DNA of 64,000 nucleotides from Betaproteobacteria bacterium. GTDB lineage: Bacteria > Pseudomonadota > Gammaproteobacteria > Burkholderiales > Usitatibacteraceae. A program made the translations under genes and the position numbers. This document shows, piece after piece, positions 1-8,260 of this stretch. Below the pieces are notes generated by a model that had not been told where the DNA came from, did no database searches, and saw nothing but the letters and a program-made list of their open reading frames with translations. Where the stretch lies: positions 1-64,000 of the forward strand of contig JADJSD010000006.1 in assembly GCA_016711875.1 (NCBI GenBank), read 5' to 3'. Within the stretch, counting starts at the first letter, position 1. Every line of letters starts with the position of its first letter.

Positions 1-699
1 GGCGAGCTCGGCATGACCAAGGCCAATGTCCACCGCCTCGTCCGCACGCTCAAGGACCTGGGGTACGTAAGCCAGGTATCAGATACCAGCCGCTACGAAC
101 CATCGCTCAAGCTGTTCCAGCTGGGCGCACGCGTCGTGGATCGACTCGATCTCACCGTCGTCGCTGCGCCCGTGGTTCGGCAACTGCGCGACGAAAGTCA
201 CGAGTCGGTTCAACTCGCCGTTCGTGATGGCGATGCGATCGTCTACGTCGACAAGGCCGACTGCGACCGGCCCGTGCGTGCCACCACGCAGATCGGTAGC
301 CGGGTGCCCATCAATTGCGTCTCCACCGGCAAGGCCATCCTCGCGGCCAGCGAGCCGGCGTACGCGGCCCTTTCATTCCCGCTTAGGCGAAGCACGCCGT
401 CCACGGTTGTCGCGCGCGCCGCCGTCGATGCCCAATTGAAGGAATTCCGGAAGCTGGGCTATGCCATCAACCGCGGCGAATGGCGAGAAGGCATCTGGGG
501 CGTCGCGTCCGCCATTCGCGGCAACGATGGGTCGGTTGTGGGCGCCGTCGGCATCTGGGGTCCCGAGGATCGCTTCAAGGGCGCGGCTCTCCACAAGTGC
601 GGCAGCGCGGTCATGCGCGCCGCGCTCGAGATTTCCACCCGAATGGGAAGCCGCGCGCCCGCCGGGGCGACGGCCAAGTTGAAAGGAACGGGACATTGA
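1..699 (+). CDS. IclR-family transcriptional regulator (5' end outside window)
   Basis: The reading frame is open from base 1, so the true start lies upstream. The first visible residues (GELGMTKANVHRLVRTLKDL) are the recognition helix of an IclR winged helix-turn-helix. The rest matches the IclR effector-binding domain, with the typical VPINCVSTGKAILA segment and a C-terminal stretch rich in GAVGIWGP-like turns. IclR proteins are dimeric regulators whose C-terminal domain binds a small catabolic effector. The stop codon overlaps the TTG start of the downstream amidohydrolase (TTGA), so the regulator is apparently co-transcribed with the amidohydrolase and importer genes it probably controls. 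The ATG at 13 lies inside the helix-turn-helix and is not the real start. The family is clear; the effector is unknown. Confidence 0.9.
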   Translation, partial: GELGMTKANVHRLVRTLKDLGYVSQVSDTSRYEPSLKLFQLGARVVDRLDLTVVAAPVVRQLRDESHESVQLAVRDGDAIVYVDKADCDRPVRATTQIGSRVPINCVSTGKAILAASEPAYAALSFPLRRSTPSTVVARAAVDAQLKEFRKLGYAINRGEWREGIWGVASAIRGNDGSVVGAVGIWGPEDRFKGAALHKCGSAVMRAALEISTRMGSRAPAGATAKLKGTGH

Positions 700-2090
700 G
701 CAAGGAAACGGTAGACCTGCTGCTTGTTGGGGCGAGCGTCTTCACAGAGGGCGGGCTCGTGGACGCGTCGGTAGGTATCAAGGACGGCCGGATTGCCTTC
801 ATCTCGTCACGCGACTGGACCCCGCCTGCCGCGAAGACGGTGGAACTCACGGGCAAGGTGTTGCTGCCCGGGTTCGTGGATACCCACGTCCACTTCCGCG
901 ATCCGGGGCTCACTTACAAGGAGGACTTTCTCACCGGCACTCGCGCCGCCGCGGCCGGGGGATTTACGTGCGTGGTGGACATGCCCAACAACAAGCCGGC
1001 GCTCCTCACGCGCGAGCGCTTCCGCAACAAGCGGGACGACGTGGGCACGCGCGCCATCGTGGATTTCGCGCTCTACGCAGGTGCCACCAACCTTCCCGAG
1101 ATCCCCGGCATGCTCGAGGAAGGCGCCATCGGCGTGAAGATCTTCATGGTGTCGGACCCCAAGTCCCACTACCCGCACGACCCGGAGCTCTTTACCGGGG
1201 ACGACGGCGTGCTCTACGACACGCTCACGCTCGCCCGCGACCACGGCGCCTACTGCGCGGTGCACCCCACCAACCAGCAGATCTTCACGCACGAATCGAG
1301 GAAGCGCTGGGCGGCCGGCACGACAGGCCCGAAGGACTTCATGGCCGCGTACTTCGGCGAAAACTTCGTGGGCGACCACACCTCGATCTCGACACTCATC
1401 GCCATGAGCGAGGCGGCCAAGGCCCGCACGCACATCCTGCACGTACGCACCGAGCCGAGCATCAAGATGATCCACCAGGCAAGCGAGGAAGGCACCCCCG
1501 TGTCGATGGAGATCAACCCCAAGTACATGCTGCTGGGCGAGGAGGACATGGCTGCGCTCGGGCCGATGTCCACGCCTTACGGCCTGCCGGCAGCGCAGCG
1601 CTCGCGGCTCCTGGAGTACGTGAAGAAGGGCTGGGTCGACGTGCTCGCCACCGACCACGCGCCGCACACTCGCGAGGAACTCGCCCCGGGATGGCAGGAC
1701 GCCTGGAGTATCCCCTTCGGCAACCCGCAGCTCGACCACGCCTCGGCGATCCTCCTCACGCGCGTCAACGAAGGCGTGCTCACGCTCGAATCGCTCGTGA
1801 AGGTGCTCTGCGAAAACCCGGCACGCCTCATCGGCGCGTTCCCCCGAAAAGGCGCCATCCGGGCCGGGTCGGACGCAGACCTGGTGGCCGTCGACATGAA
1901 TCGCAAGGGGGTGCTCAACGATGCGGAGTGCCAGACCAAGGTGGGCTGGTCCCCGTACAGCGGCAAGGCCTTCCACGGCCGCGCCGTCATGACGATTTCC
2001 CGCGGCGACATCGTAATGCAGGAAGGGCAGGTGACCGCTACGCCGGGCCGCGGCCGCTTCATCCCGGGTCCCGCCTACAAACCGACTTAA
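696..2090 (+). CDS. dihydroorotase/hydantoinase-like cyclic amidohydrolase
   Basis: A 464-residue amidohydrolase-superfamily enzyme that should hydrolyse a cyclic amide such as a hydantoin, dihydropyrimidine, allantoin or dihydroorotate. Visible metal-site motifs are HVH (residues 64-66, in VDTHVHFRDPG), the probable carboxylated lysine K148 in GVKIF, H190 in AVHP, the THILH segment (246-249) and the aspartate in ATDHAPH (D320). The start is TTG at 696, overlapping the IclR stop, with AAGGAA ten bases upstream; the frame is open further upstream (from 480) but that part reads out-of-frame regulator sequence. Neighbours are a regulator and an ABC importer, which points to uptake and ring opening of one substrate. 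The exact substrate cannot be told from sequence; dihydropyrimidinase, allantoinase and non-biosynthetic dihydroorotase remain possible. Confidence 0.85.
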   Translation: MSKETVDLLLVGASVFTEGGLVDASVGIKDGRIAFISSRDWTPPAAKTVELTGKVLLPGFVDTHVHFRDPGLTYKEDFLTGTRAAAAGGFTCVVDMPNNKPALLTRERFRNKRDDVGTRAIVDFALYAGATNLPEIPGMLEEGAIGVKIFMVSDPKSHYPHDPELFTGDDGVLYDTLTLARDHGAYCAVHPTNQQIFTHESRKRWAAGTTGPKDFMAAYFGENFVGDHTSISTLIAMSEAAKARTHILHVRTEPSIKMIHQASEEGTPVSMEINPKYMLLGEEDMAALGPMSTPYGLPAAQRSRLLEYVKKGWVDVLATDHAPHTREELAPGWQDAWSIPFGNPQLDHASAILLTRVNEGVLTLESLVKVLCENPARLIGAFPRKGAIRAGSDADLVAVDMNRKGVLNDAECQTKVGWSPYSGKAFHGRAVMTISRGDIVMQEGQVTATPGRGRFIPGPAYKPT

Positions 2091-2103
2091 AGGAGCCGAA
2101 CCC

Positions 2104-3099
2104 ATGAAAGCGCTATTCCGACATGCCGTCACGTTCGCCGCCGCCGTCTTCGCCTTCGCTGCCCACGCGCAGGCGCCCGCCCTCAAGGAGGTTCGTGTCG
2201 CCAACGGCACGACGCCGGACATCCTCTCGATCCCGGACGTACGCGCGTTCGAGCACTTCCTCGCGAAGGAATCGGGCATCCCGGGCAAGGCGACCTACGT
2301 GCCCGGGGCCGTGCGCGCCATCCAGGCGATCATCGCGGACGAGGCGGAGGTCGGCATCGCGACGCTGAGCCCGGGCCTCGCGGCCGTGGCGCAGGGGCAG
2401 GACATCGTCGTCTTCTCGCTTGCGTCCGGCGCGCGTCCTTACCTTGTGCCCGTGGCCACGACAGACATCAAGAGGTTGAAGGACCTCGAGGGCCAAAACG
2501 TCGGCGTCATCTCGCTGGTCGATTCCACTTACTACCTGCTCGTGATGATGATGCGGGGCGAGGGTGCAGACCCCACGAAGGTCAACTGGCGCGTGGTCGG
2601 CGGCGGGGCGGGGCGAGCCAATGCACTCGTGGCCGGTGGCATCAAGGCGGCGATGTTCCAGGTGGGCCAGGCCCTCGATCTGGCCAAGTCCGGAAACCAC
2701 TATGTCGTGCCGGCCTCCAATGAGGGGCTGAAGGATGTGATCTTCAAGGCCTTCTGGGCCAAACGTTCCTTCCTGCAGAAGTATCCCGAAGTCGCCAACG
2801 CCATCGTCCGCGCGCACCTGCAGGCGACGCGCGAGGCCCTCGACAAGAGCAAGTTCATGGCCTACGCGCCGGCCATGCTCGCACCGGCCACGCCCGAGAG
2901 CATCTCGCGCGCCTACGACGTGATCCTGCGCATGGGGCCCTGGGATCCGAACGACGCGCTGCTCAACCCGAAGGCGGGCGAATACACCATCAATGAGATG
3001 GTGCGCTACCAGGTGCTCGCGACAGCGGTTCCCTTCGACAAGTGGGCCACCACGGTTCACGTGAAGGCCGCGGTTGAGAAGCTCGGAACGGCCAAGTGA
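2104..3099 (+). CDS. NitT/TauT-type ABC transporter substrate-binding protein
   Basis: A 331-residue periplasmic protein with a clear Sec signal peptide (MKALFRHAVTFAAAVFAFAA then HAQA). The mature part resembles the NMT1/THI5/SsuA binding proteins, which capture nitrate, taurine, sulfonates, pyrimidine precursors or related small molecules for import. Typical features are the segment around VGIATLSPGLAAVAQG and the downstream LKDLEGQNVGVISLVDSTYY. It lies 13 bases after the amidohydrolase, with AAAGGAG ahead of the ATG. Its TGA stop overlaps the GTG start of the ATPase. The operon context suggests it binds the cyclic amide or a related heterocycle that the upstream enzyme opens. That assignment is inference. 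Confidence 0.88.
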   Translation: MKALFRHAVTFAAAVFAFAAHAQAPALKEVRVANGTTPDILSIPDVRAFEHFLAKESGIPGKATYVPGAVRAIQAIIADEAEVGIATLSPGLAAVAQGQDIVVFSLASGARPYLVPVATTDIKRLKDLEGQNVGVISLVDSTYYLLVMMMRGEGADPTKVNWRVVGGGAGRANALVAGGIKAAMFQVGQALDLAKSGNHYVVPASNEGLKDVIFKAFWAKRSFLQKYPEVANAIVRAHLQATREALDKSKFMAYAPAMLAPATPESISRAYDVILRMGPWDPNDALLNPKAGEYTINEMVRYQVLATAVPFDKWATTVHVKAAVEKLGTAK

Positions 3100-3911
3100 C
3101 CACGCAGGACTCCGCCCTCCGCATTGCCGGGCTCGGCAAGCGCTTCCCCGTGCGCACCGCGGCGGGGACGATGGAGACCGTGGACGTCCTGAAAGGCGTG
3201 GACTTCGACGTTCGCCGGAACGAGTTCATCAGCATCATCGGCGCGAGCGGCTCGGGAAAAACCACGCTGCTTCGAATCGTGGCCGGTCTCACGCAGGCTG
3301 ACGAGGGTGGTATCGAGATCGCCGGGAAGCGCATCACGGGGCCGGGCCGGGAGCGGAGCCTGGTCTTCCAGTCGATCAACCTGTTCCCGTGGCGGAACGT
3401 GATGAAGAACGTGGAGCTAGGGCTGGAGATCGGCGGGGAGCCGGAGCCCGTCCGGCGCGCGGCGGCGGAGAAGTTCGTAAAGCTGGTGGGCCTGGAGAAG
3501 TACGCTCACGCATTCCCCCATGAGCTGTCCGGCGGCATGCAGCAGCGTGTCGGCATCGCGCGGGCGCTTGCGACGGACCCCGACATCCTTCTCATGGACG
3601 AGCCTTTCGGCAGCCTGGATGCGCAGACGGCCGAGTTTCTCTGGGACGAGTTGCTCAAGATCGTGGAGCAGACGCGCAAGACGGTCCTCTTCGTCACGCA
3701 CCACATCGACGAGGCCATCTACCTCTCGGACCGTATCGTCGTCCTGGGCGGAAAGCCAGCGACCATCATCGACGTAATCGACGTCGATTTCCCCAAGCCG
3801 CGTTACTCCTACGACGTTCGGGCTGAGCCGCGTTTCGCGGAGTTCAGGGCGCGGCTTCGGCGCGAACTGTTCCGCGGGGGCACGCCGATGGCTGCGGAGG
3901 AGGAGGCGTGA
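3096..3911 (+). CDS. NitT/TauT-type ABC transporter ATPase
   Basis: A 271-residue ABC ATPase of the SsuB/TauB group. It has Walker A GASGSGKTT (from residue 49), Q-loop Q92, signature LSGGMQQR (144-151), Walker B ILLMDEP (164-170) and an H-loop in FVTHH. It energises import through the permease encoded next. The GTG start at 3096 overlaps the stop of the binding-protein gene (GTGA), and the TGA stop overlaps the GTG start of the permease. This complete chain of overlaps argues for strict co-translation of the transporter. Nothing looks damaged. Confidence 0.93.
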   Translation: MTTQDSALRIAGLGKRFPVRTAAGTMETVDVLKGVDFDVRRNEFISIIGASGSGKTTLLRIVAGLTQADEGGIEIAGKRITGPGRERSLVFQSINLFPWRNVMKNVELGLEIGGEPEPVRRAAAEKFVKLVGLEKYAHAFPHELSGGMQQRVGIARALATDPDILLMDEPFGSLDAQTAEFLWDELLKIVEQTRKTVLFVTHHIDEAIYLSDRIVVLGGKPATIIDVIDVDFPKPRYSYDVRAEPRFAEFRARLRRELFRGGTPMAAEEEA

Positions 3912-4684
3912 CGCTGCGCGAGTTCGCCCTCAATAAGTGGGTCCTGAGGGCCACGTCGATCCTGGTCGTGCTCGCCGCGTGGCAGTTCGTCGGGAGCCGG
4001 ATCAACCCGATCTTCCTGTCGACGCCGACCGCCATCGCCATCGCCTTCGGCAAGACGATCGCCTCGGGCGAGTTGGTGTCGGCCGTGGCGGCGAGCCTCG
4101 GGGTGACGGCCGCGGGGTTCCTGCTCGCGCTCGTGATCGGCGTGCCGATCGGGCTCCTGATGGGGCGCTTCCGCGTGATCGAGTACGTGCTGGATCCCTA
4201 CGTGAGCGCCCTCTACGTGGTGCCGCGCATCGCGCTCATCCCGCTCATCATCATCTGGGCCGGCTTGGGCATCAAGGCGCAGATCGTCGTGGTTTTCGGG
4301 ACGACCGTGTTCCCCATCCTGCTCAGCACCTTCGCAGGGGTCCGCCATGTCGATGCGCGCCTCATCGAGACGGCCTATTCATTCGGCGCGAGCGAGAAGC
4401 AACTCTTCTTCAAGGTCATCATTCCCGGTGCGGTGCCCTTCATCATGTCGGGACTGCGGCTCGGCATCGGGCAGGCGATCATCGGCATGATCGTGGCGCA
4501 GATGTTCCTGGGCATCGCGGGCATGGGATTCATGCTCACCAACTACGGCAACCAGTTCGCCACGGACTACGTGTTCGTGGTCGTGCTGGCACTGGCCGCG
4601 CTCGGGATCCTGCTCACCGAGATGGTCAAATTCGTCGAACGACGCTTCAACCACTGGAAACCCGATGAACGAACTCGCGGATGA
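3908..4684 (+). CDS. NitT/TauT-type ABC transporter permease
   Basis: A 258-residue inner-membrane protein with about six hydrophobic segments. It carries the permease EAA-type loop (around HVDARLIETAYSFGASEKQL), which docks to the ATPase, as in SsuC/TauC. It starts with GTG at 3908, overlapping the ATPase stop, and completes the import system encoded from 2104. The last 20 bases overlap the start of the small gene at 4665. Substrate specificity cannot be read from the permease. Confidence 0.92.
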   Translation: MTLREFALNKWVLRATSILVVLAAWQFVGSRINPIFLSTPTAIAIAFGKTIASGELVSAVAASLGVTAAGFLLALVIGVPIGLLMGRFRVIEYVLDPYVSALYVVPRIALIPLIIIWAGLGIKAQIVVVFGTTVFPILLSTFAGVRHVDARLIETAYSFGASEKQLFFKVIIPGAVPFIMSGLRLGIGQAIIGMIVAQMFLGIAGMGFMLTNYGNQFATDYVFVVVLALAALGILLTEMVKFVERRFNHWKPDERTRG

Positions 4685-5027
4685 CACGGGTCGCGCGGAT
4701 GACCGCGCACGAACGCAAGGCGTGGAGATCCTGGCCGCCGCCCGGGCGCGGTGCATCGATGGGGGATTGGAGCCTTCCGCGCTGGGCAACCTCTTCATGC
4801 AGGAGGCGCTCCTCGCCTGGATGGTGGACGGCATGACTGAGCACGACATCCACGTGAGGATCCGCGAGCTCGTCCGGAAGGACTTGAGGGCCTGGTTCTA
4901 CAACGCTCGGCTGGCGACTGGGCAGTGCGATTGCGTCAGGGAAGTGCACTTCGACGGCATGGAAGAACTCAAGGGACTTTTCAGCGGAACTGCCGAAGCA
5001 GGGGAATCGAGGCAGTCCTCCTGTTAA
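4665..5027 (+). CDS. small hypothetical protein, last gene of the amidohydrolase/ABC operon
   Basis: A 120-residue soluble protein that I do not recognise. It has no signal peptide or membrane segment. The middle is helical and rich in charged residues (MVDGMTEHDIHVRIRELVRK), and there is one CDC motif near residue 94 and a C-terminal Cys. The ATG lies 20 bases inside the end of the permease gene, so it is probably translated by coupling and belongs to the same operon. Its regular position suggests an accessory role for the transporter or amidohydrolase, but the sequence does not show which. The overlap, codon use and continuous frame support a real gene. Confidence 0.6.
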   Translation: MNELADDTGRADDRARTQGVEILAAARARCIDGGLEPSALGNLFMQEALLAWMVDGMTEHDIHVRIRELVRKDLRAWFYNARLATGQCDCVREVHFDGMEELKGLFSGTAEAGESRQSSC

Positions 5028-5072
5028 AGCTGCCAACGCGGTTTGGGTGGCGCGTAGCTGCGGTTCTGATCC

Positions 5073-5078
5073 TATAAT
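5073..5078 (+). promoter_or_regulatory. perfect -10 hexamer TATAAT ahead of the GntR gene
   Basis: TATAAT stands out in very GC-rich surroundings, 46 bases after the previous stop. No good -35 hexamer lies 16-18 bases upstream. If used, transcription would begin near 5085, which would rule out the in-frame GTG at 5047 and ATG at 5077 as starts of the regulator and favour the ATG at 5125. Confidence 0.4.
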
Positions 5079-5124
5079 GGATCCAATCGTGGAGCCTACC
5101 CCCCCGGCCCCACCGGATCCGCCC

Positions 5125-5775
5125 ATGCTCGCCACCCCGCATCATCAAGAGGAAAAACCCCTCCTCTCCGCCGACGCCGTCACGGACACCCTCCGTGACC
5201 TGATCCTCTCCGGGGCGTACGGCATCGGCGTCCCCCTCAAGCAGGAAGTCCTCGCCAAGCGCTTCGGCGTAAGCCGCATCCCCGTCCGCGAAGCGCTGAA
5301 GCGCCTCGAAGCCGAAGGCCTCGTCGACCATACGCCCCACCAAGGCTCCGTCGTCGCCGCCCAGTCCATCCCCCAGCTCCTCGAAGCCCTCGACATCCGC
5401 GTCGGCCTCGAAGCCCGCGCCTTGAAGCTCGCCATCCCGAACATGAAGGCCGCCGACTTCAAGGCCGCCCGCGACATCATCAAGCGCTACGACGCGAGCG
5501 ACTCGCCCCGCGAATGGTCCGAGCTCAACCTCGAGTTCCACCTCACGCTCTACCGCCCCTGCGGCCGGGCGAAGCTCCTGCGGATGATCGAGGACCTCGT
5601 GCGCGGCATCGGCATCCACCTGCGGGCGCTTCAGTCCTACAAGGTCGGGCGCAAGGCCCCGCAGGAGGAGCACCGCCTCATCCTCAAGGCCTGCCAGGAC
5701 AAGGACGTGGCCCTCGCCGTCCGCCTCCTGGAGCGGCACATCGAGCAGACCCAGACCGTGCTGCGCGCGGAATAG
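5125..5775 (+). CDS. GntR-family regulator, FCD subfamily
   Basis: A 216-residue regulator from the chosen ATG. The N-terminal GntR winged helix includes LAKRFGVSRIPVREALKRLE. The remaining two thirds is the all-helical FCD effector domain, which often binds a carboxylate or amino-acid effector with a metal; typical segments are the EALDIRVGLEARALKLA helix and the C-terminal HIEQTQTVLR. In-frame alternative starts are GTG 5047 and ATG 5077; I prefer 5125 because a perfect -10 box covers the earlier starts. It precedes a flavin oxidoreductase and an Ldh2-type reductase on the same strand and probably regulates them. Confidence 0.87.
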   Translation: MLATPHHQEEKPLLSADAVTDTLRDLILSGAYGIGVPLKQEVLAKRFGVSRIPVREALKRLEAEGLVDHTPHQGSVVAAQSIPQLLEALDIRVGLEARALKLAIPNMKAADFKAARDIIKRYDASDSPREWSELNLEFHLTLYRPCGRAKLLRMIEDLVRGIGIHLRALQSYKVGRKAPQEEHRLILKACQDKDVALAVRLLERHIEQTQTVLRAE

Positions 5776-5796
5776 CGTTCGAGCCCGATAGAGCCC

Positions 5797-7167
5797 ATGC
5801 CCCACGCACCTGCCACCCCCGTCGACGTCGCCATCATCGGCGCGGGCAGCATCGGCATCGCGGTCGCCTACTACCTCGTGCGCCGCCACGGCGTTCGCAG
5901 CATCGCCCTCATCGACCCGCGCGATCCCCTGAGCTTCACCTCCGCCCAGTCCGGCGAGAACTACCGCAACTGGTGGCCGCACCCCGTGATGACGGCCTTC
6001 ACGGACCACTCCACCTCGCTGCTGGAAGAGCTGGACCGCCTCTCCCCCGGCCGAATCGCCATGACGCGCGGCGGCTACGCGCTCGCCACCCGGGTCGATC
6101 GCCCCGACGTCCTCATCCGCGAGCTCTACCGCGGCTACGGCGAGATGGCCGGGCGCGTGCGCATCCGCCTGTCCGCCAACTGCGACTACGTGCCCCCGAA
6201 GCGCACGCCGTGGGAAGAGGCGCCCGATGGCGTGGACGTGCTGCTGAACCGCGACCTGATCCAGCGCACCTTTCCCAGCTGGGCGCCGGACATCGCCGCC
6301 GTCATCCACGTGCGCCGGGCAGGCTCCATCAGCAGCCAGCAGATGGGCCAGGCGATGCTGGAGGTGGTGCGGGCGGAGGGCGGCAAGATCATCCGGGGCG
6401 AAGTGAAATCGATCGCGGCGGGCGAGGGCTTCACGCTGGAGGTCGCGACGGCCCATGGCACGCGCAACATCGCGGCGCGGCGCCTGGTGAACGCGGCGGG
6501 CCCCTACCTTCGCGACGTGGGCGCGCTGCTGGGCGAGGACATCCCGGTCAAGTGCGTCTACCAGCAGAAGATCTCCTTCCCGGACGAGCTGCACGCCATC
6601 CCGCGCGGCATGCCCTTCACCATCGACCTGGACGACCAGTCGCTCGCCTGGAGCGACGAGGATCGCGCCGTGCTCGCGGGCGATGCGGCCACGCGTCACC
6701 TCACGCAGCCGATGAAGGGCGGCATCCACTGCCGGCCCGACGGCCCCGTGGAAGGCACCTGGATCAAGCTCGGCTGGGCGTACAACGAGGCGGCCACCGA
6801 TCCGCACGGCCCCGAGCCCGTGGACCCGCAGTTCCCCGACACGGTGCTGCGCGGGGCGAGCCGGCTGCACCCGAAGCTCGCGGCCTACGTCGGGCGGCTG
6901 CCGCGCGGCGCGCACCACTACGGCGGCTGGTACACGATGACGGAGGAGAACTGGCCCCTCATCGGCCCCATGAAGACGCCCGGGGCGTTCATCGCGGGTG
7001 CGCTCTCGGGCTACGGCACGATGGCCGCCTGTGCGACGGGGGCGCTTTGCGCCGCATGGGTGACGGGCAATCCCGTGCCCGACTATGCCAATGCGCTGAC
7101 GTTCGATCGCTATTCGGATGCTCAACTGATGGCCGAGCTGGCGGGCCTGGGCAAGGGAACGCTCTGA
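5797..7167 (+). CDS. FAD-dependent oxidoreductase, DAO family
   Basis: A 456-residue flavoprotein of the D-amino-acid/sarcosine oxidase-like (DAO) family. The N-terminal dinucleotide-binding motif is VAIIGAGSIGIAVAYYLV, followed by the SGENYRNWWPHPVM region after the first beta-alpha-beta unit. Near the C-terminus ENWPLIGPM and FIAGALSGYGTMAACATGA form the usual FAD-contacting end. Such enzymes oxidise the C-N bond of amino acids or N-methylated glycine to an imine. It sits 21 bases after the GntR gene and about 20 bases before an Ldh2-type imino-acid reductase, a pairing that could oxidise a cyclic D-amino acid and re-reduce the imine. The substrate is not determined. Confidence 0.87.
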   Translation: MPHAPATPVDVAIIGAGSIGIAVAYYLVRRHGVRSIALIDPRDPLSFTSAQSGENYRNWWPHPVMTAFTDHSTSLLEELDRLSPGRIAMTRGGYALATRVDRPDVLIRELYRGYGEMAGRVRIRLSANCDYVPPKRTPWEEAPDGVDVLLNRDLIQRTFPSWAPDIAAVIHVRRAGSISSQQMGQAMLEVVRAEGGKIIRGEVKSIAAGEGFTLEVATAHGTRNIAARRLVNAAGPYLRDVGALLGEDIPVKCVYQQKISFPDELHAIPRGMPFTIDLDDQSLAWSDEDRAVLAGDAATRHLTQPMKGGIHCRPDGPVEGTWIKLGWAYNEAATDPHGPEPVDPQFPDTVLRGASRLHPKLAAYVGRLPRGAHHYGGWYTMTEENWPLIGPMKTPGAFIAGALSGYGTMAACATGALCAAWVTGNPVPDYANALTFDRYSDAQLMAELAGLGKGTL

Positions 7168-7187
7168 ACGATCATGGAACCACGACC

Positions 7188-8195
7188 ATGGCCAAACCGC
7201 GGGGCTGGGGCATGAAACCCGACGAGTTGCTCTCTCGCGTACAGCGTGCGCTCGTGGCCAACGGGTTCGCGGAGGCGATTGCCGCGCCGATCGCCAGGTC
7301 CATCACGGCGTGCGAGCGGGATGGCACGCTGAGCCACGGGCTGCTGCGGCTGCCGGGTTTCGTCGAGTCGGTGCGCTCGGGCTGGGCGGACGGGAAGGCG
7401 ATGCCGGTGGAGGTGTCGCGGAGCCCGTCGATGCTGGTGCTGGATGCGATGAACGGCTTCACGCACTACGCGCTCGAGAATGCGCGCGGAACCATCATGG
7501 CCAAGGCTTCGCGGACGGGTACTGTCGTACTGCTCATTCGCAATGCGCACCACTTCTCCGCGCTGTGGCCGGATATCGAGGGGTTCGCTCGGGAGGGGTT
7601 CGTTGCCTTCTCTTGCGTGACTTCCCGTGCGCGCCTCACGGCGTGGTCCGGTGGGGGGCCGGTGTTCGGCACCAATGCGTCGGCGTTCGCTTGCCCGCGT
7701 GCGGAGGGTGATCCCGTGGTGTGGGACCAGGCGGCGAGCATCCTGTCGCAGGGCGACCTGCTGCTGGCCGTGAAGGAGGGGCGCCGGATTCCGCTCGACG
7801 TGGGCGTCGATGCGAACGGCGAGCCGACCGACGATCCGAACGCCATCTTGAAGGGCGGGGCGCTGCATCCCTTCGGGGGCCGCAAGGGCGCGTCCATCGC
7901 TTTCATGGTGGAGATTCTCGCTTCCGCGCTTTCGGGGGGCGTGTTCGGTTACGAGTCGCCGGCCCAGGGCACGATGCCGTCCAAGGGCGGGCAGTTCCTG
8001 ATGCTGATCGATCCCCGGCGGGCGGGGGCGGATGTGGCCACCCGCGTGGAGGGGCTCGTCGATGCCGTGCATGCTGCCGGGTCGCCGGATTTGCCCGGTT
8101 CCCGCCGTTACCGCCGGCGTGCGCAGGCGTTTACGGATGGGATACTCGTGAGCGATGAAACCATGGCGATGCTCGATCGGTTGGCGGGTGCTTGA
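7188..8195 (+). CDS. Ldh2/malate-L-lactate dehydrogenase family oxidoreductase (imino-acid reductase-like)
   Basis: A 335-residue NAD(P)-dependent enzyme of the Ldh2/YlbC family. Members include malate, ureidoglycolate and 2,3-diketogulonate reductases and the delta1-pyrroline/piperideine-2-carboxylate reductases. Family landmarks are SHGLLRLPGFVESVRSG near residue 50, the IRNAHHFSALWPD segment with the family histidine, GTNASAFACP, and GGRKGASIAFMVEIL near the C-terminus. The ATG at 7188 is preferred; ATG 7212 is an alternative, and the frame is open far upstream only as an overlap with the flavoprotein. Beside a DAO-type oxidase the pyrroline/piperideine-2-carboxylate reductase role is the most attractive guess. 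Confidence 0.85.
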   Translation: MAKPRGWGMKPDELLSRVQRALVANGFAEAIAAPIARSITACERDGTLSHGLLRLPGFVESVRSGWADGKAMPVEVSRSPSMLVLDAMNGFTHYALENARGTIMAKASRTGTVVLLIRNAHHFSALWPDIEGFAREGFVAFSCVTSRARLTAWSGGGPVFGTNASAFACPRAEGDPVVWDQAASILSQGDLLLAVKEGRRIPLDVGVDANGEPTDDPNAILKGGALHPFGGRKGASIAFMVEILASALSGGVFGYESPAQGTMPSKGGQFLMLIDPRRAGADVATRVEGLVDAVHAAGSPDLPGSRRYRRRAQAFTDGILVSDETMAMLDRLAGA

Positions 8196-8200
8196 ACGCT

Positions 8201-8233
8201 TCACCCGTCCCCATTTACACCTGTCCCCGAATA
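8201..8233. repeat. degenerate copy of the GGGGACAGGT palindromic repeat
   Basis: A short intergenic piece reading TTCACCCGTCCCCATTTACA then CCTGTCCCCGAAT contains two half-copies of the inverse unit CACCTGTCCCC, one mutated to CACCCGTCCCC. It lies between the Ldh2 stop and the Bug-receptor start. It appears to be an eroded member of the repeat family seen intact at 9236, 11386, 16831, 17602, 20489 and 25433. Confidence 0.7.
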
Positions 8234-8260
8234 CTTCCCCTACCTGAGGCCCTGCCCACC

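Noticed and set aside
4981..7125. Minus-strand open frame of 714 codons over the GntR and DAO genes
   Set aside because: No domain is recognisable, composition is antisense-like, and both plus-strand genes have clear family motifs.
8192..8260. TTG start extending the first Bug receptor upstream
   Set aside because: The added residues are coded by repeat-derived sequence and would precede, and spoil, a normal signal peptide beginning at ATG 8261.
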